From positions 1 through 37,105 of the forward strand of contig JAIMAI010000020.1 of NCBI GenBank assembly GCA_023512015.1: a DNA stretch of 37,105 nt. The letters are read 5' to 3'. Position 1 is the first letter of the stretch; every line of letters starts with the position of its first letter. Source of the DNA: Acidothermus sp. Its GTDB lineage: Bacteria > Actinomycetota > Actinomycetes > Acidothermales > Acidothermaceae. Positions 24,636 through 32,843 of the stretch are shown here, piece by piece. The notes below the pieces were generated by a model. The model worked only from the letters and a program-made list of their open reading frames with translations, was not told the origin of the DNA and did no database searches. A program made the position numbers and the translations under genes.

Positions 24636-25439
24636 ATGACCACCCGTGCTGTCCAAGAATGGGTAATTCGACGCGCGCATCCTTGGCGCCCGGCAGCGGA
24701 TACTGGAGCAGTGACGTGGCCGGAGCCACCGGAATCTTTCGAGCCGGGTTTTCCCGACGAGCCACGCATCGTCGTCCCGGATGATGCTTCTGCCCTCGAT
24801 CGCGATCTTCAGGCGTGGCGTCGTGAACAGCGGTGGCGACGGATCCACCAGATGATCGAACGCTTGCTGTTCCTCGACGCGATCCGGCGTCGGGGCTCGC
24901 TGTTGCCCCTGGTCCTCGCCGCAACGCTCATGGTCGGCATCGGAGCCACGGTCATCGGCGTGATGGCGCCGCGGGGAATCCACCCACCCCACCCAGCGGT
25001 CAGCTTGGAGCTCGGCTCTCCCCGAGCGGACCTCGGTCAGGTCGGCGGACTGCTCCCCGACGCCCCGCTGATGACTCTCGATGGGCCCACTCGGGCGCAA
25101 GATCTGAGACCTGCGCTCTTCGCCGTCGCTTCGCCGCGGTGCGGCTGTGAGGGCACCCTGGTCCGGCTGACCGACGATGCGGCTACCAACGGCCTCGCGC
25201 TCGTCTTGGTCGGCGATCCGTCGCAGCGCGACTGGCTCCTCGGGCGTGCCCGCAGCCTCGGACCCACCGTCGTCCCCGTCGTCGACACCGCCCGCGAATT
25301 GGTCGATCTCTTCCCGGGGTCGCAGCTCACCGTCTTCGCCGTCCACGCCGATGGGATCATCGCCGCCGTCATCCCCGCGTTCGGGGCCGACTCCAGCCTC
25401 GGACCGACCCTCGCCACGCTGCGCCAACCCGGGGCCTGA
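24636..25439 (+). CDS. Membrane-anchored thioredoxin-like protein with C-x-C motif
   Basis: A 267-residue protein with an 85-residue cytoplasmic part rich in acidic and arginine residues (PPESFEPGFPDEPRIVVPDD). It has one membrane helix (about 89-110, LLPLVLAATLMVGIGATVIGVM) and an extracellular part of about 150 residues. The latter has thioredoxin/peroxiredoxin character: LLPDAPLMTLDGPTRAQDL, then LFAVASPRCGCEG with two cysteines at 169 and 171 where the redox centre would be, then LALVLVGDPSQRDWLL. It may be an envelope thiol-redox protein; the activity is unproved. The start is uncertain: ATG 24636 has no strong ribosome-binding site, and a GTG at 24711 would give an N-terminus VTWPEPPESF. 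It is divergent from carD and followed by a lipoprotein gene. Confidence 0.75.
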   Translation: MTTRAVQEWVIRRAHPWRPAADTGAVTWPEPPESFEPGFPDEPRIVVPDDASALDRDLQAWRREQRWRRIHQMIERLLFLDAIRRRGSLLPLVLAATLMVGIGATVIGVMAPRGIHPPHPAVSLELGSPRADLGQVGGLLPDAPLMTLDGPTRAQDLRPALFAVASPRCGCEGTLVRLTDDAATNGLALVLVGDPSQRDWLLGRARSLGPTVVPVVDTARELVDLFPGSQLTVFAVHADGIIAAVIPAFGADSSLGPTLATLRQPGA

Positions 25440-25515
25440 TCAGCGCGGCGTCGCCCGATAGGCTGCCGCCGTCGTCGAGGTGGACCGACGCGCTGGAACC
25501 CCCGAGGAGGAGACG

Positions 25516-26049
25516 GTGACGCGCAGAGCGGCGCGGTGGGCGCTCACGGCAGTGATCACTGCCGGTCTCGCTTCGGTAGCCGGATGCGAGACCGGATCGA
25601 CTCCGTTGGAGAATTCGATCGCCAACTTCCAGGCGGCAGCCACCGATGTCTCCCCGCAGCTCGCGATCCGCGACGCGCGGATCTTCGTGCCGGACGACGC
25701 TGCCGCTCCCGGCGAGACCGTCTACCTGATGTTTGCCGCGGTCAATCACGGGAGCGAGCCGGACACGCTCCTCGCGGCGGACTTGACCGTGACCTCACAG
25801 GGCCCCACACCGACGACGATCGGGACCCCGGCGGCCACGACGGCACCGACCGTGCCGCCCGCGACGTCTACCACTCCGGGATTCCAACGGATCAGCGTGC
25901 CCATCGTGTTGCAGGAACCGCTGCACGCCGGTGAAACAGTCCGGGTATCTCTCGATTTCCAACGAGGCGGCCCCGTCGACGGACTACTCGTCCCGGTCGC
26001 AAGTGGCTCCGCTGCAGGCACTTTCCTGCCGACTCCGAGCGCCTCTTGA
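25516..26049 (+). CDS. LpqE-like lipoprotein
   Basis: A 177-residue precursor with a lipoprotein signal ending VAGC (C24), a conserved SIANFQAAATDVSPQLAIRD, then a beta-rich, immunoglobulin-like domain (VYLMFAAVNHGSEPDTL, ISVPIVLQEPLHAGETVRVSL) interrupted by a Thr/Pro-rich insert. Position next to carD and the style of the sequence match Mycobacterium LpqE, whose function is not established. The fold recalls PCuAC-type copper chaperones, but the metal-binding Met/His motif is not evident. The GTG at 25516 follows GAGGAGG by 5-6 bases. The stop codon is inside a 23-base tandem duplication. It converges with gpmA. Confidence 0.82.
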   Translation: MTRRAARWALTAVITAGLASVAGCETGSTPLENSIANFQAAATDVSPQLAIRDARIFVPDDAAAPGETVYLMFAAVNHGSEPDTLLAADLTVTSQGPTPTTIGTPAATTAPTVPPATSTTPGFQRISVPIVLQEPLHAGETVRVSLDFQRGGPVDGLLVPVASGSAAGTFLPTPSAS

Positions 26050-26074
26050 CGCCGACGCCGAGCGCCTCGTGACG
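26029..26074. repeat. Tandem 23-bp duplication across the lipoprotein stop codon
   Basis: Copies at 26029-26051 and 26052-26074 differ at two positions. Both share CCGAGCGCCTC and end in TGACG. The first copy holds the real TGA stop and the second a silent duplicate of it. Confidence 0.75.
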
Positions 26075-26097
26075 CCGTTCCGCAGGACGCCGTCGGC

Positions 26098-26856
26098 TCA
26101 ACGGCCCTGGTTCGCCACCGCCTGAGCTGCGGCCACAGCAGCCTCGGGGTCGAGGTATTCCCCACCCCGGACGATGGGCCGGAGCGCTTCGTCGAACCGG
26201 TAAACCAGCGGGATTCCGGTCGGGATGTTGAGACTCACGACGTCCTCATCCGACATCTGGTCCAAATGCTTCACCAAAGCGCGCAACGAATTCCCGTGCG
26301 CCACCACGAAAACGTCCTTCCCGGCAAGGAGATCCGGGACGATCGCGTCGTACCAGTACGGGAGCAGGCGCGCGACGACGTCCTTCAAGCACTCGGTTCG
26401 AGGCAGCAATTCCGCGGGAAGGTCGGCGTACCGCGGGTCACCGAACTGAGAGTACGGATCGTCGTCGGCGATCGGCGGGGGCGGCACATCGTACGACCTC
26501 CGCCACAGCATGAACTGCTGTTCACCGAAAGCTTGGAGGGTGGCCTTCTTGTCCTTGCCCTGCAAGGCCCCGTAATGGCGCTCGTTGAGCCGCCAGGTAC
26601 GACGCACGGGGAGCCACGACCAGCCCGCGACATCGAGCGCGATATTGGCGGTGCGAATGGCACGACGGAGCAGGGAGGTGTGGACGACGTCGGGGCGATC
26701 CACCTTCTCGGTGAGCAGACGCCCTGCGGTTGCGGCCTCCGCCTCACCGCGTGGCGACAAATCGACGTCGACCCACCCGGTGAATTGGTTCGTTGCGTTC
26801 CATTCGCTCTCCCCGTGACGGAGCAGAATCAAAGACCCAGGCGAAGAACGGCGCAT
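26098..26856 (-). CDS. gpmA: 2,3-bisphosphoglycerate-dependent phosphoglycerate mutase
   Basis: A 252-residue glycolytic enzyme interconverting 3- and 2-phosphoglycerate. The catalytic phosphohistidine motif is [10 protein letters not shown] (H14). The second histidine is in [15 protein letters not shown]. Conserved [14 protein letters not shown] and the substrate-gripping segments are present. The length matches actinobacterial Gpm1. The ATG at 26856 has no strong ribosome-binding site. The gene follows a small HTH gene by 66 bases on the same strand, with mshA before that. In Mycobacterium gpm1 is beside senX3-regX3. Here the two loci are separated by about 10 kb. Confidence 0.95.
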   Translation of the reverse strand: MRRSSPGSLILLRHGESEWNATNQFTGWVDVDLSPRGEAEAATAGRLLTEKVDRPDVVHTSLLRRAIRTANIALDVAGWSWLPVRRTWRLNERHYGALQGKDKKATLQAFGEQQFMLWRRSYDVPPPPIADDDPYSQFGDPRYADLPAELLPRTECLKDVVARLLPYWYDAIVPDLLAGKDVFVVAHGNSLRALVKHLDQMSDEDVVSLNIPTGIPLVYRFDEALRPIVRGGEYLDPEAAVAAAQAVANQGR

Positions 26857-26922
26857 GAGACAAGCGTGCCAGAACCGCCGGGCGACCTGAGCGGTGCCCC
26901 CGGTGGCGTGGTCGACGACGCG

Positions 26923-27153
26923 TCAGCTCTGGGCTTCGGGAGCCGGACGGCGGCGGGCTCCTCCGCGCCGGCGGAACTGCACCCCGGCATCGATGAGCAG
27001 ACGGCGTACGCGCCCGATGCTGTAGCCGGTCTCGCGGCAGATTTCGCGAATGCTCTTGCCGTCGCGGTAGCGCTCCAGCAGGCGGTAGCCGACGTCCAGA
27101 CGCTCGCGACCGGTCAGCCGTTGTCCACGACGCAGGAACGGAATGTTCTCCAT
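26923..27153 (-). CDS. Small helix-turn-helix DNA-binding protein
   Basis: A 76-residue basic protein: MENIPFLRRGQRLTGRERL, then a helix-turn-helix (YRDGKSIREICRETGYSIGRVRRLLIDAG) and an arginine-rich tail (QFRRRGGARRRP). It resembles the small actinobacterial HTH proteins with SIRALAESTGRSYGFVHR-like cores, often found as single genes. The role is presumably transcriptional or nucleoid-related; the target is unknown. ATG 27153 is preferred over GTG 27189. It has no ribosome-binding site, but CACTAT lies six bases upstream, suggesting a leaderless transcript. It sits between mshA and gpmA. Confidence 0.78.
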   Translation of the reverse strand: MENIPFLRRGQRLTGRERLDVGYRLLERYRDGKSIREICRETGYSIGRVRRLLIDAGVQFRRRGGARRRPAPEAQS

Positions 27154-27260
27154 TCCGGCATAGTGACACGGAACGCGATTGATCGCCACGGATCGTGGCG
27201 CGCCGCTCGACAGGAGCTCGACACGACGGTCGGCTCAGGCGGAGCCGAGGGACGGTCGGC

Positions 27261-28559
27261 TCAGGCGGAGCCGAGGAGAGATGCGATGTCGCTGCGTCGT
27301 CGGGCCGCGACGGCGGCTTCGTAGACGGCGAGCAAGCCGCTCGCCGTCCGCTCCCAGTCGAAGAGGCTCGCGTGTTCGACGGCTCGGCGCCTCATGGCGG
27401 CGTAGCTCACCCGGTCGTCGAGCAGTTCGGCCAGCACCGAGGCGTACCGGCCCGGGTCGTGTCCGTCGATGAGCCGACCGCTCAGTCCGTCCTGGACGGC
27501 GGTCGCCAACCCACCGACCCGAGCGGCGATGACCGGGGTCCCGCAGGCTTGGGATTCCAACGCCACCAGGCCGAAGGATTCACTGTGCGAGGGCACCACC
27601 GTAAAGGTCGCGGCGCGATAGAACTCGACGAGGCGGTGGGGCGGAACGGGAGGTTCGAACCGCACCAGCTCGGCGATTCCGCACTCCGCGGCGAGAGCCC
27701 GCAGCCACTCGACGTCCATGCCGGGGCCACTCGGCCCTCCCACGATCACCAACCGCAGGGTCGCACGCAGCTCCGGACGTTTCGCCACCAGCTCAGCAAC
27801 GGCGCGGATCACGACGTCGGGACCTTTCAGCGGTTGCAACCGTCCGACGAACAGGATCACCGGTCCGGGCTCCGGCAGATGGAGCCGACGGCGGGCCCGC
27901 TCCTGCAACCCGGGACGGAAGACCGCGGTGTCGACCCCGGGCGGAACCACGGCGACCGCTTCGGGATCCGCGCCGTAGAGCTCGACGAGCTGACGCCGTT
28001 CTCCCTCGGTGTTGGCGACCAGTCGGTCGGCGGCGGCGACTACTTCGGCCTCCCCCACCACCCGGACTTGCGGCTCCGGCCGATCCCCCTCGGTGAGGGT
28101 CGCGTTCTTCACCTTGGCCAGGGTGTGCATGGTGTGCACGAGGGGAACGGCCCATCGCCGGCTGGCAAGCATCCCGACCTGTCCGGAAAGCCAATAGTGG
28201 GAGTGGATGACGTCGTACCAGCCCTGTTCCCGGCAGGCTTCCGCGCGCAGAACGGCGGCGGTGAAGGCGCACAGCTGCTGCGGAAGTTCGTCTTTCGGGA
28301 GCGGCTCCAAGGGGCCAGCGATCACGTGGCAGACCCGGACGCCGGGCGCAAGAGCCTGTGATACGGGTTGCCGCGCTGACGTCGCCCTGGTGAAGATGTC
28401 CACCTCGATGCCCCGGCGGGCCAGTCGCCGGGCCACCTGGCAGACGTAGACGTTGAGCCCTCCGGCGTCCCCGCTGCCCGGAATCTCCAACGGCGACGTG
28501 TGGACAGCGATCATGGCGACGCGACGGACCACAGGCCACCACCGCGTCAGTCTCGCCAC
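27261..28559 (-). CDS. mshA: D-inositol-3-phosphate glycosyltransferase MshA
   Basis: A 432-residue GT4 glycosyltransferase catalysing the first step of mycothiol synthesis: transfer of N-acetylglucosamine from UDP-GlcNAc to inositol-3-phosphate. Landmarks are HTSPLEIPGSGDAGGLNVYV, HSHYWLSG, FVGRLQPLKGPD and the E-x7-E motif in HSESFGLVALE. The frame extends upstream to 28877, but the GTG at 28559 has AAGGGA in front and gives the usual N-terminus shortly before MIAVHTSPL. Mycothiol is confined to actinobacteria, supporting the taxonomic call. It is divergent from the hexosaminidase gene, whose product would release GlcNAc outside the cell. Confidence 0.93.
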   Translation of the reverse strand: MARLTRWWPVVRRVAMIAVHTSPLEIPGSGDAGGLNVYVCQVARRLARRGIEVDIFTRATSARQPVSQALAPGVRVCHVIAGPLEPLPKDELPQQLCAFTAAVLRAEACREQGWYDVIHSHYWLSGQVGMLASRRWAVPLVHTMHTLAKVKNATLTEGDRPEPQVRVVGEAEVVAAADRLVANTEGERRQLVELYGADPEAVAVVPPGVDTAVFRPGLQERARRRLHLPEPGPVILFVGRLQPLKGPDVVIRAVAELVAKRPELRATLRLVIVGGPSGPGMDVEWLRALAAECGIAELVRFEPPVPPHRLVEFYRAATFTVVPSHSESFGLVALESQACGTPVIAARVGGLATAVQDGLSGRLIDGHDPGRYASVLAELLDDRVSYAAMRRRAVEHASLFDWERTASGLLAVYEAAVAARRRSDIASLLGSA

Positions 28560-28815
28560 GAGTGTCCCTTCCCGTCGGGCCCGACACGGCTCACCGTAGG
28601 AGGCGAGCCGCCGCGGAGGGCGTCCGCTCGCGTGATGCCCTGCCGAACGAACGGTATGCCGCGATCGGGCAAACCTCCCGCCGTCCTGCGGCATTCCCGA
28701 GGAAATCATGGATGCCCGGTTCGCGGACTCGGCGGCAACCCATCGGCGCAGCGGAGCGTCCCGTGGTCGTCGCGGCGCCATCGCGGCCGCGCGGCGGACC
28801 TGGGAGGATGCGCTC

Positions 28816-30519
28816 ATGCACGGACGGGCCGAGGTGCGGCTCCGCAGGGCCCGCCGCGTCGCCGTCCTCGCCGTCATAGCGGCGAGCTCGGTTGCCGGAT
28901 GTACCCACGCCCCTCCCCCGGTGCCCGGCTTCGGCAGCTCGCCCGGGACGGCGAGTCAGACTGCGAGCGTGACTCCGCTTCCGACTCTGCCCTGGCCCGG
29001 CCCGGCCACCGCCGGTGGCCCGATTACGGCGGGTCTCATTCCCCTTCCGGTACTCGCCCGGACGGATCCGGGTGAATCGTTCACCCTGAGTTCTCGGACT
29101 CGTATCTGGATCGGTACCGACCAGGCCGCGCAACCCATCGCCGAAACACTCGCCGCCGCCCTGCGCCCGGCCACCGGATTCCCGCTGTCGGTCGATCGGT
29201 CCGTCGATCCTCCACCCGACAGTTTCCTGCTCGCCATCGACCAAAGCGAGCCGCAGCTCGGCGAGGAAGGGTACGACCTGACGGTCACCCGCGGTGCGGT
29301 GATCCTGCACGCCCGAACACCCGCAGGCTTGTTCTACGGCGTCCAGACGATTCGCCAACTGCTTCCCCAAAGAATCGAAGCCACCAGTGTGCAGCCCGGG
29401 CCGTGGGAAATTCCCGGGGGACGTATCGTCGACTACCCGCGTTTTGCCTATCGCGGTGCCATGCTGGACGTAGCCCGACATTTCTTCACCGTGGCCCAGG
29501 TCGAGCGATATATCGACGAATTGGCCCGCTACAAGGTGAACGTCTTACATCTGCATCTTTCCGACGACCAGGGATGGCGTATCGCCATCGACGGGTGGCC
29601 GAAATTGACGTCGATCGGCGGCAAGACCGCGGTGGGAGGCGGACCCGGGGGTTACTACACGCAGGCCGAATACCGAGCGATCGTCGCATACGCCCAGGCA
29701 CGTTTCATCACCATCGTGCCGGAAATCGACACTCCCGGACACGTCAACGCGGCGCTCGTCTCCTACCCCGCGCTGGCCTGCCCGGGTACGCGACTGGCGC
29801 CGTACACCGGCACGGGGGTGGGTTTCAGCACGCTGTGCGTGGACCAGCCGGTCGTCTTCCAATTCCTGAACGACGTGGTGGCCCAGCTCGCCGCCCTCAC
29901 TCCGGGACCGTACCTCCACTTGGGAGGAGACGAAGCGGCGAGCACCAAACCGGCCGACTATCTCCGGTACGTCGAGCAGGCACAGAAAATCGTCACCGCC
30001 CACGGTAAGACCATGATGGGCTGGGCGGAAATCGCGGCGGCGCCCCTCGATCCGTCGACGGTCGCCGAATACTGGAATTTCCGTGACCGGGGGGCGACCG
30101 CCCGCAAGGCATTGGACCAAGGCGTGCGCCTCGTGGCAGCTCCCGCCGATCACGCCTACGTGGACCAGAAATACGACCCGTCCACTCCGGTGGGGGTGAC
30201 CTGGGCCGGCCCGACGAGTGTCGAGAAAGCTTATTCCTGGGATCCGACCGATATCGCCCCTGAGGATCGCCTGCTCGGCGTCGAAGGTCCGCTGTGGAGT
30301 GAGACGATTTCGACCCTGTCGCAGGTCGAATTCTTGGCGTGGCCACGGATGGCCGGTATCGCGGAAATCGGGTGGACGCCGCGGGCGGAGCGCTCCTGGA
30401 GCACGTACCGGTTGCGGCTTGCCGCCCAAGCCCCGCGGTGGGAAATCGAAGGGGTGAATTTCTACCGGTCGCCCGAGGTGCCTTGGGTTTCTGCCAGTGC
30501 GGCCACGAACCCGTCGTAG
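28816..30519 (+). CDS. Lipoprotein beta-N-acetylhexosaminidase (GH20)
   Basis: A 567-residue exported enzyme. The lipoprotein signal ends VAGC (C29), followed by a Pro/Ser/Thr-rich spacer. A GH20b-type alpha/beta domain (about 70-200) and the catalytic TIM barrel follow, with the start typified by YRGAMLDVARHFF, then HLHLSDDQGWR and VPEIDTPGHVNAAL. The catalytic D372-E373 pair is in HLGGDEA. It should remove terminal beta-linked GlcNAc/GalNAc from chitin oligomers or peptidoglycan fragments by substrate-assisted catalysis. ATG 28816 has GGAGG upstream. ATG 28708, with GAGGAA before it, would add 36 residues before the signal peptide and is less likely. The last 58 bases overlap the oppositely oriented macro-domain gene. 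Confidence 0.93.
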   Translation: MHGRAEVRLRRARRVAVLAVIAASSVAGCTHAPPPVPGFGSSPGTASQTASVTPLPTLPWPGPATAGGPITAGLIPLPVLARTDPGESFTLSSRTRIWIGTDQAAQPIAETLAAALRPATGFPLSVDRSVDPPPDSFLLAIDQSEPQLGEEGYDLTVTRGAVILHARTPAGLFYGVQTIRQLLPQRIEATSVQPGPWEIPGGRIVDYPRFAYRGAMLDVARHFFTVAQVERYIDELARYKVNVLHLHLSDDQGWRIAIDGWPKLTSIGGKTAVGGGPGGYYTQAEYRAIVAYAQARFITIVPEIDTPGHVNAALVSYPALACPGTRLAPYTGTGVGFSTLCVDQPVVFQFLNDVVAQLAALTPGPYLHLGGDEAASTKPADYLRYVEQAQKIVTAHGKTMMGWAEIAAAPLDPSTVAEYWNFRDRGATARKALDQGVRLVAAPADHAYVDQKYDPSTPVGVTWAGPTSVEKAYSWDPTDIAPEDRLLGVEGPLWSETISTLSQVEFLAWPRMAGIAEIGWTPRAERSWSTYRLRLAAQAPRWEIEGVNFYRSPEVPWVSASAATNPS

Positions 30520-30998
30520 ACCTCGTCGGTGAAAGCCACGAACCGCACCTCTTCCACCGAGGACGTCGGTGTCTCGCACACGGTCCGCACCGCGATCCTG
30601 GTAGCGTCGTCCACCGGCCAGCCGTAGATGCCGGCCGAGATCGCCGGAAATGCGACGCTACGGGCTCCCAATTCATCGGCGACGCGCAGCGCGTTCCGAT
30701 ACGCCGAAGCGAGGAGAGCAGACCGATCCTCACGGCGGGAATACACCGGGCCGACAGCGTGGATCACCCACCGCGCCGGCAGTCGCCCCGCCGTGGTGGC
30801 GACCGCTTCACCGGTCGGAAGTCCATCGGGAAATCGAGTGGCGCGTAGCTCCCGACACGCAGCGAGAATTTCCGGTCCGCCCCGCCGGTGGATGGCGCCG
30901 TCCACACCCCCACCGCCGAGCAGGGAAGAGTTGGCGGCGTTGACGACGGCGTCCACTTCCTGTGTCGTGATGTCGCCCCGGACGACGGACAGCCGCAT
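30462..30998 (-). CDS. Macro-domain protein (ADP-ribose-processing type)
   Basis: A 178-residue single macro domain: VVRGDITTQEVDAVVNAANSSLLGGGG with GVDGAIHRRGG, then RWVIHAVGPVY and SVAFPAISAGIYGWP. These are the signatures of the YmdB/Af1521-like class that bind ADP-ribose and often hydrolyse O-acetyl-ADP-ribose or ADP-ribosyl-glutamate. It is a cytoplasmic protein. The frame is open upstream, but ATG 30998 is the natural start: it lies 11 bases after the DUF2516 stop on the same strand. Its last 19 codons overlap the 3' end of the hexosaminidase gene on the other strand. Confidence 0.93.
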   Translation of the reverse strand: MRLSVVRGDITTQEVDAVVNAANSSLLGGGGVDGAIHRRGGPEILAACRELRATRFPDGLPTGEAVATTAGRLPARWVIHAVGPVYSRREDRSALLASAYRNALRVADELGARSVAFPAISAGIYGWPVDDATRIAVRTVCETPTSSVEEVRFVAFTDEVYDGFVAALAETQGTSGDR

Positions 30999-31009
30999 CG
31001 TCGGTCCCG

Positions 31010-31297
31010 CTACGCGGAATCGCCCCGCACGCGGCGCAACGCTGGCCGCACGTCGACCAGGTACAGGATCGTCACCACCGCGGCGGCCACCGCGAGGATG
31101 GTGAAGAAAGACGCGATCGCCGTGACGGCCACCGCTACCGCGAGGAGCGTGACCCACAGTTGCTTGGTGGCCTTTTGGGCGGCGAGAAAAGCCGACGCCG
31201 GAGTCATCGCCGCATCCACCAGAGCGATGATGCCCAGGACCATCACCGTAAGCCAGAGCAACCACGTCAGCAGCGTGATCGGTGCCAAGATGCTCAT
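31010..31297 (-). CDS. DUF2516 small membrane protein
   Basis: A 95-residue protein with two or three hydrophobic helices (ITLLTWLLWLTVMVLGIIAL, LWVTLLAVAVAVTAIASFFT, ILAVAAAVVTILYLVDV) ending in DVRPALRRVRGDSA. The D-V-R-P tail and the FLAAQKATKQLWV loop are typical of DUF2516. Function unknown. In Mycobacterium the equivalent gene (Rv0476) follows hbhA. The same group occurs here, with an aldo/keto reductase gene inserted. ATG 31297 has no ribosome-binding site, but a TACGAT box lies seven bases before it. Confidence 0.88.
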   Translation of the reverse strand: MSILAPITLLTWLLWLTVMVLGIIALVDAAMTPASAFLAAQKATKQLWVTLLAVAVAVTAIASFFTILAVAAAVVTILYLVDVRPALRRVRGDSA

Positions 31298-31304
31298 GAG
31301 CTCG

Positions 31305-31310
31305 ATCGTA
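31305..31310 (-). promoter_or_regulatory. Probable -10 box of a leaderless DUF2516-macro transcript
   Basis: TACGAT (minus strand) with a 7-base gap to ATG 31297 places the transcript start at the ATG. The -35 region is weak. Confidence 0.5.
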
Positions 31311-31353
31311 GCGGCCCCGTGGGGAAGGGACGACGTGTTGCGCAGCAGTCGCC

Positions 31354-32337
31354 CTAGTGACGCTCGCCCGCCTGTCCGGTGATGCGGTCGAGTTCCTGCA
31401 GATCGGCGGCCGTCGGTTCCCATTTGCAGGCGTGCGCGTTGGCTTTCACCTGCTCGGGACTGGTTGCGCCGGCGATCACACTGGCGACTCCGGGTTGGGC
31501 CGCCAAACCTCCGATCGCCACGTCGAGAAGGGATAGGCCCCGTTCTGCGGCGAACCGGCTCAGCGCCTCGATGACGTCCCACGGCGCGGCCGCCAGGCGA
31601 GCTTGCTGCGTCGGCTCCGAGAGGCGGCCCGTTCGGGGCGTTTCGTCTCGCCGGTATTTCCCGGTGAGCAGACCACTGGCGAGTGGATAGTACGGCAACA
31701 CGCCGATTCCCAGATGCTCGCAGGCAGGCACGAGTTCGCGCTCGACGTCGCGGTTCAACAGGTTGTACTCGTTTTGAGCGCTGATGAAGCGTTCCAGTCC
31801 CGCCGAACGCGCCACCCAATCGGCGTCCACCACCTGCCAGGCCGCAAAATTCGACGAGCCGACGTAACGGACCTTGCCCTCGGACACGAGTTCGTCGAGG
31901 GCTTCCAGGGTTTCCTCGATGGGGGTACGCGGATCCGGTTCGTGCATCTGGTAAAGGTCGATGTAGTCGGTCTGCAGACGTCGTAGTGAGCCCTCGACCG
32001 CGGCTCGGATGTACCGGCGCGAGCCACGCGCCAGCGATTCCGGAAATATCGCTCCGCGCATGGGTTTCCCGAACTTGGTGGCCAGGATCACGTGTTCTCT
32101 GCGGCCCCGCAAGACTTCGCCGAGAATCTCCTCACAGGCCCCGGGAGAAGAACCGTAGACGTCGGCTGCGTCGAAAAAGGTGATCCCGACATCCAATGCG
32201 GCATCGACGACGGCCGCGGTGGCGTCCACGTCGAGTCGACGCCCGATGTTGTTGCAGCCGAGACCGACTGTGGAGACCGTAAGTCCGCTGTTCCCGAGTT
32301 GCCGATAGGTCATTTCCGCCATGGACTTCATTCTCAC
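31354..32337 (-). CDS. Aldo/keto reductase
   Basis: A 327-residue NADPH-dependent oxidoreductase of the AKR superfamily. The catalytic tetrad is visible as D56 and Y61 (FFDAADVYG), K88 (ILATKFG) and H132 (YQMHEPDP). Cofactor-binding segments near the C-terminus (SVIAGATSPEQVKANA) are also present. It resembles the bacterial YghZ/YajO-type group; the substrate is unknown. The GTG at 32337 overlaps the upstream stop by 4 bases (GTGA), so translation is coupled to the HbhA-like gene. ATG 32322 is an alternative. It is the gene that separates HbhA-like and DUF2516 compared with Mycobacterium. Confidence 0.92.
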   Translation of the reverse strand: MRMKSMAEMTYRQLGNSGLTVSTVGLGCNNIGRRLDVDATAAVVDAALDVGITFFDAADVYGSSPGACEEILGEVLRGRREHVILATKFGKPMRGAIFPESLARGSRRYIRAAVEGSLRRLQTDYIDLYQMHEPDPRTPIEETLEALDELVSEGKVRYVGSSNFAAWQVVDADWVARSAGLERFISAQNEYNLLNRDVERELVPACEHLGIGVLPYYPLASGLLTGKYRRDETPRTGRLSEPTQQARLAAAPWDVIEALSRFAAERGLSLLDVAIGGLAAQPGVASVIAGATSPEQVKANAHACKWEPTAADLQELDRITGQAGERH

Positions 32338-32843
32338 GACCCGTCCGCGGCGTCGGCGGGAGAGCTGCTCGAGCCGGCTTTGGGGGGACGACGCCGTGGC
32401 GACGCGGAACCGCCCGCGGAACGCCCCGCATTCGAGCCGCGCGACGCGGAGGTGCGTGAGGAGCGGTGATCCGATCCAGCGGAAGGCGCCTGGTGCAGGG
32501 GCTCCGGCATGAACGGCTCACGAACGAAGGGTTCCTCGTCCTCGGCTGCCGTTTCGTCGACCGGCGCGGTGCCGTCCACCACTCGCCGTCCACGCCGGGT
32601 CAATTCGTCGTACAACTGGCCGAAGCGAAGGGTGAACCGGGCGGCGTTGCCGACCAGAGCACCGGCCGCGCGCAGCGGTACTTCCCGAGACCGCGCCTGG
32701 ATTTCCTCCAAGCTCGTCGGCAGTTGGCCCACGATGCGGCGCGTCTGCTCGGCAATGAGGTCGGCCGCTCCGGCGAGCACGTACGTCGGCTGGTCGCCGA
32801 GCGTCTGCCGAAGTCGACGAAGCAGATCATCGCGCCCAGACAT
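32334..32843 (-). CDS. HbhA-like coiled-coil protein
   Basis: A 169-residue protein with an amphipathic helical first half (DLLRRLRQTLGDQPTYVLAG, then FTLRFGQLYDELTRRGRRVV) and a low-complexity Ser/Arg/Pro/Ala-rich tail. The Y-D-E-L-x-x-R-G segment is like Y-N-E-L-V-E-R-G of mycobacterial heparin-binding haemagglutinin, and the position directly after an XRE regulator is the same as hbhA in Mycobacterium. The tail is arginine/proline-rich instead of the lysine-alanine repeats of HbhA, so heparin binding cannot be assumed. ATG 32843 follows AAAGGAG and shares one base with the upstream stop (TGATG). Confidence 0.72.
   Translation of the reverse strand: MSGRDDLLRRLRQTLGDQPTYVLAGAADLIAEQTRRIVGQLPTSLEEIQARSREVPLRAAGALVGNAARFTLRFGQLYDELTRRGRRVVDGTAPVDETAAEDEEPFVREPFMPEPLHQAPSAGSDHRSSRTSASRGSNAGRSAGGSASPRRRPPKAGSSSSPADAADGS

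Noticed and set aside
28560-28877. N-terminal extension of mshA by 106 codons
   Set aside because: The extension is low-complexity, overlaps the divergent hexosaminidase start region, and the GTG at 28559 has a good ribosome-binding site.
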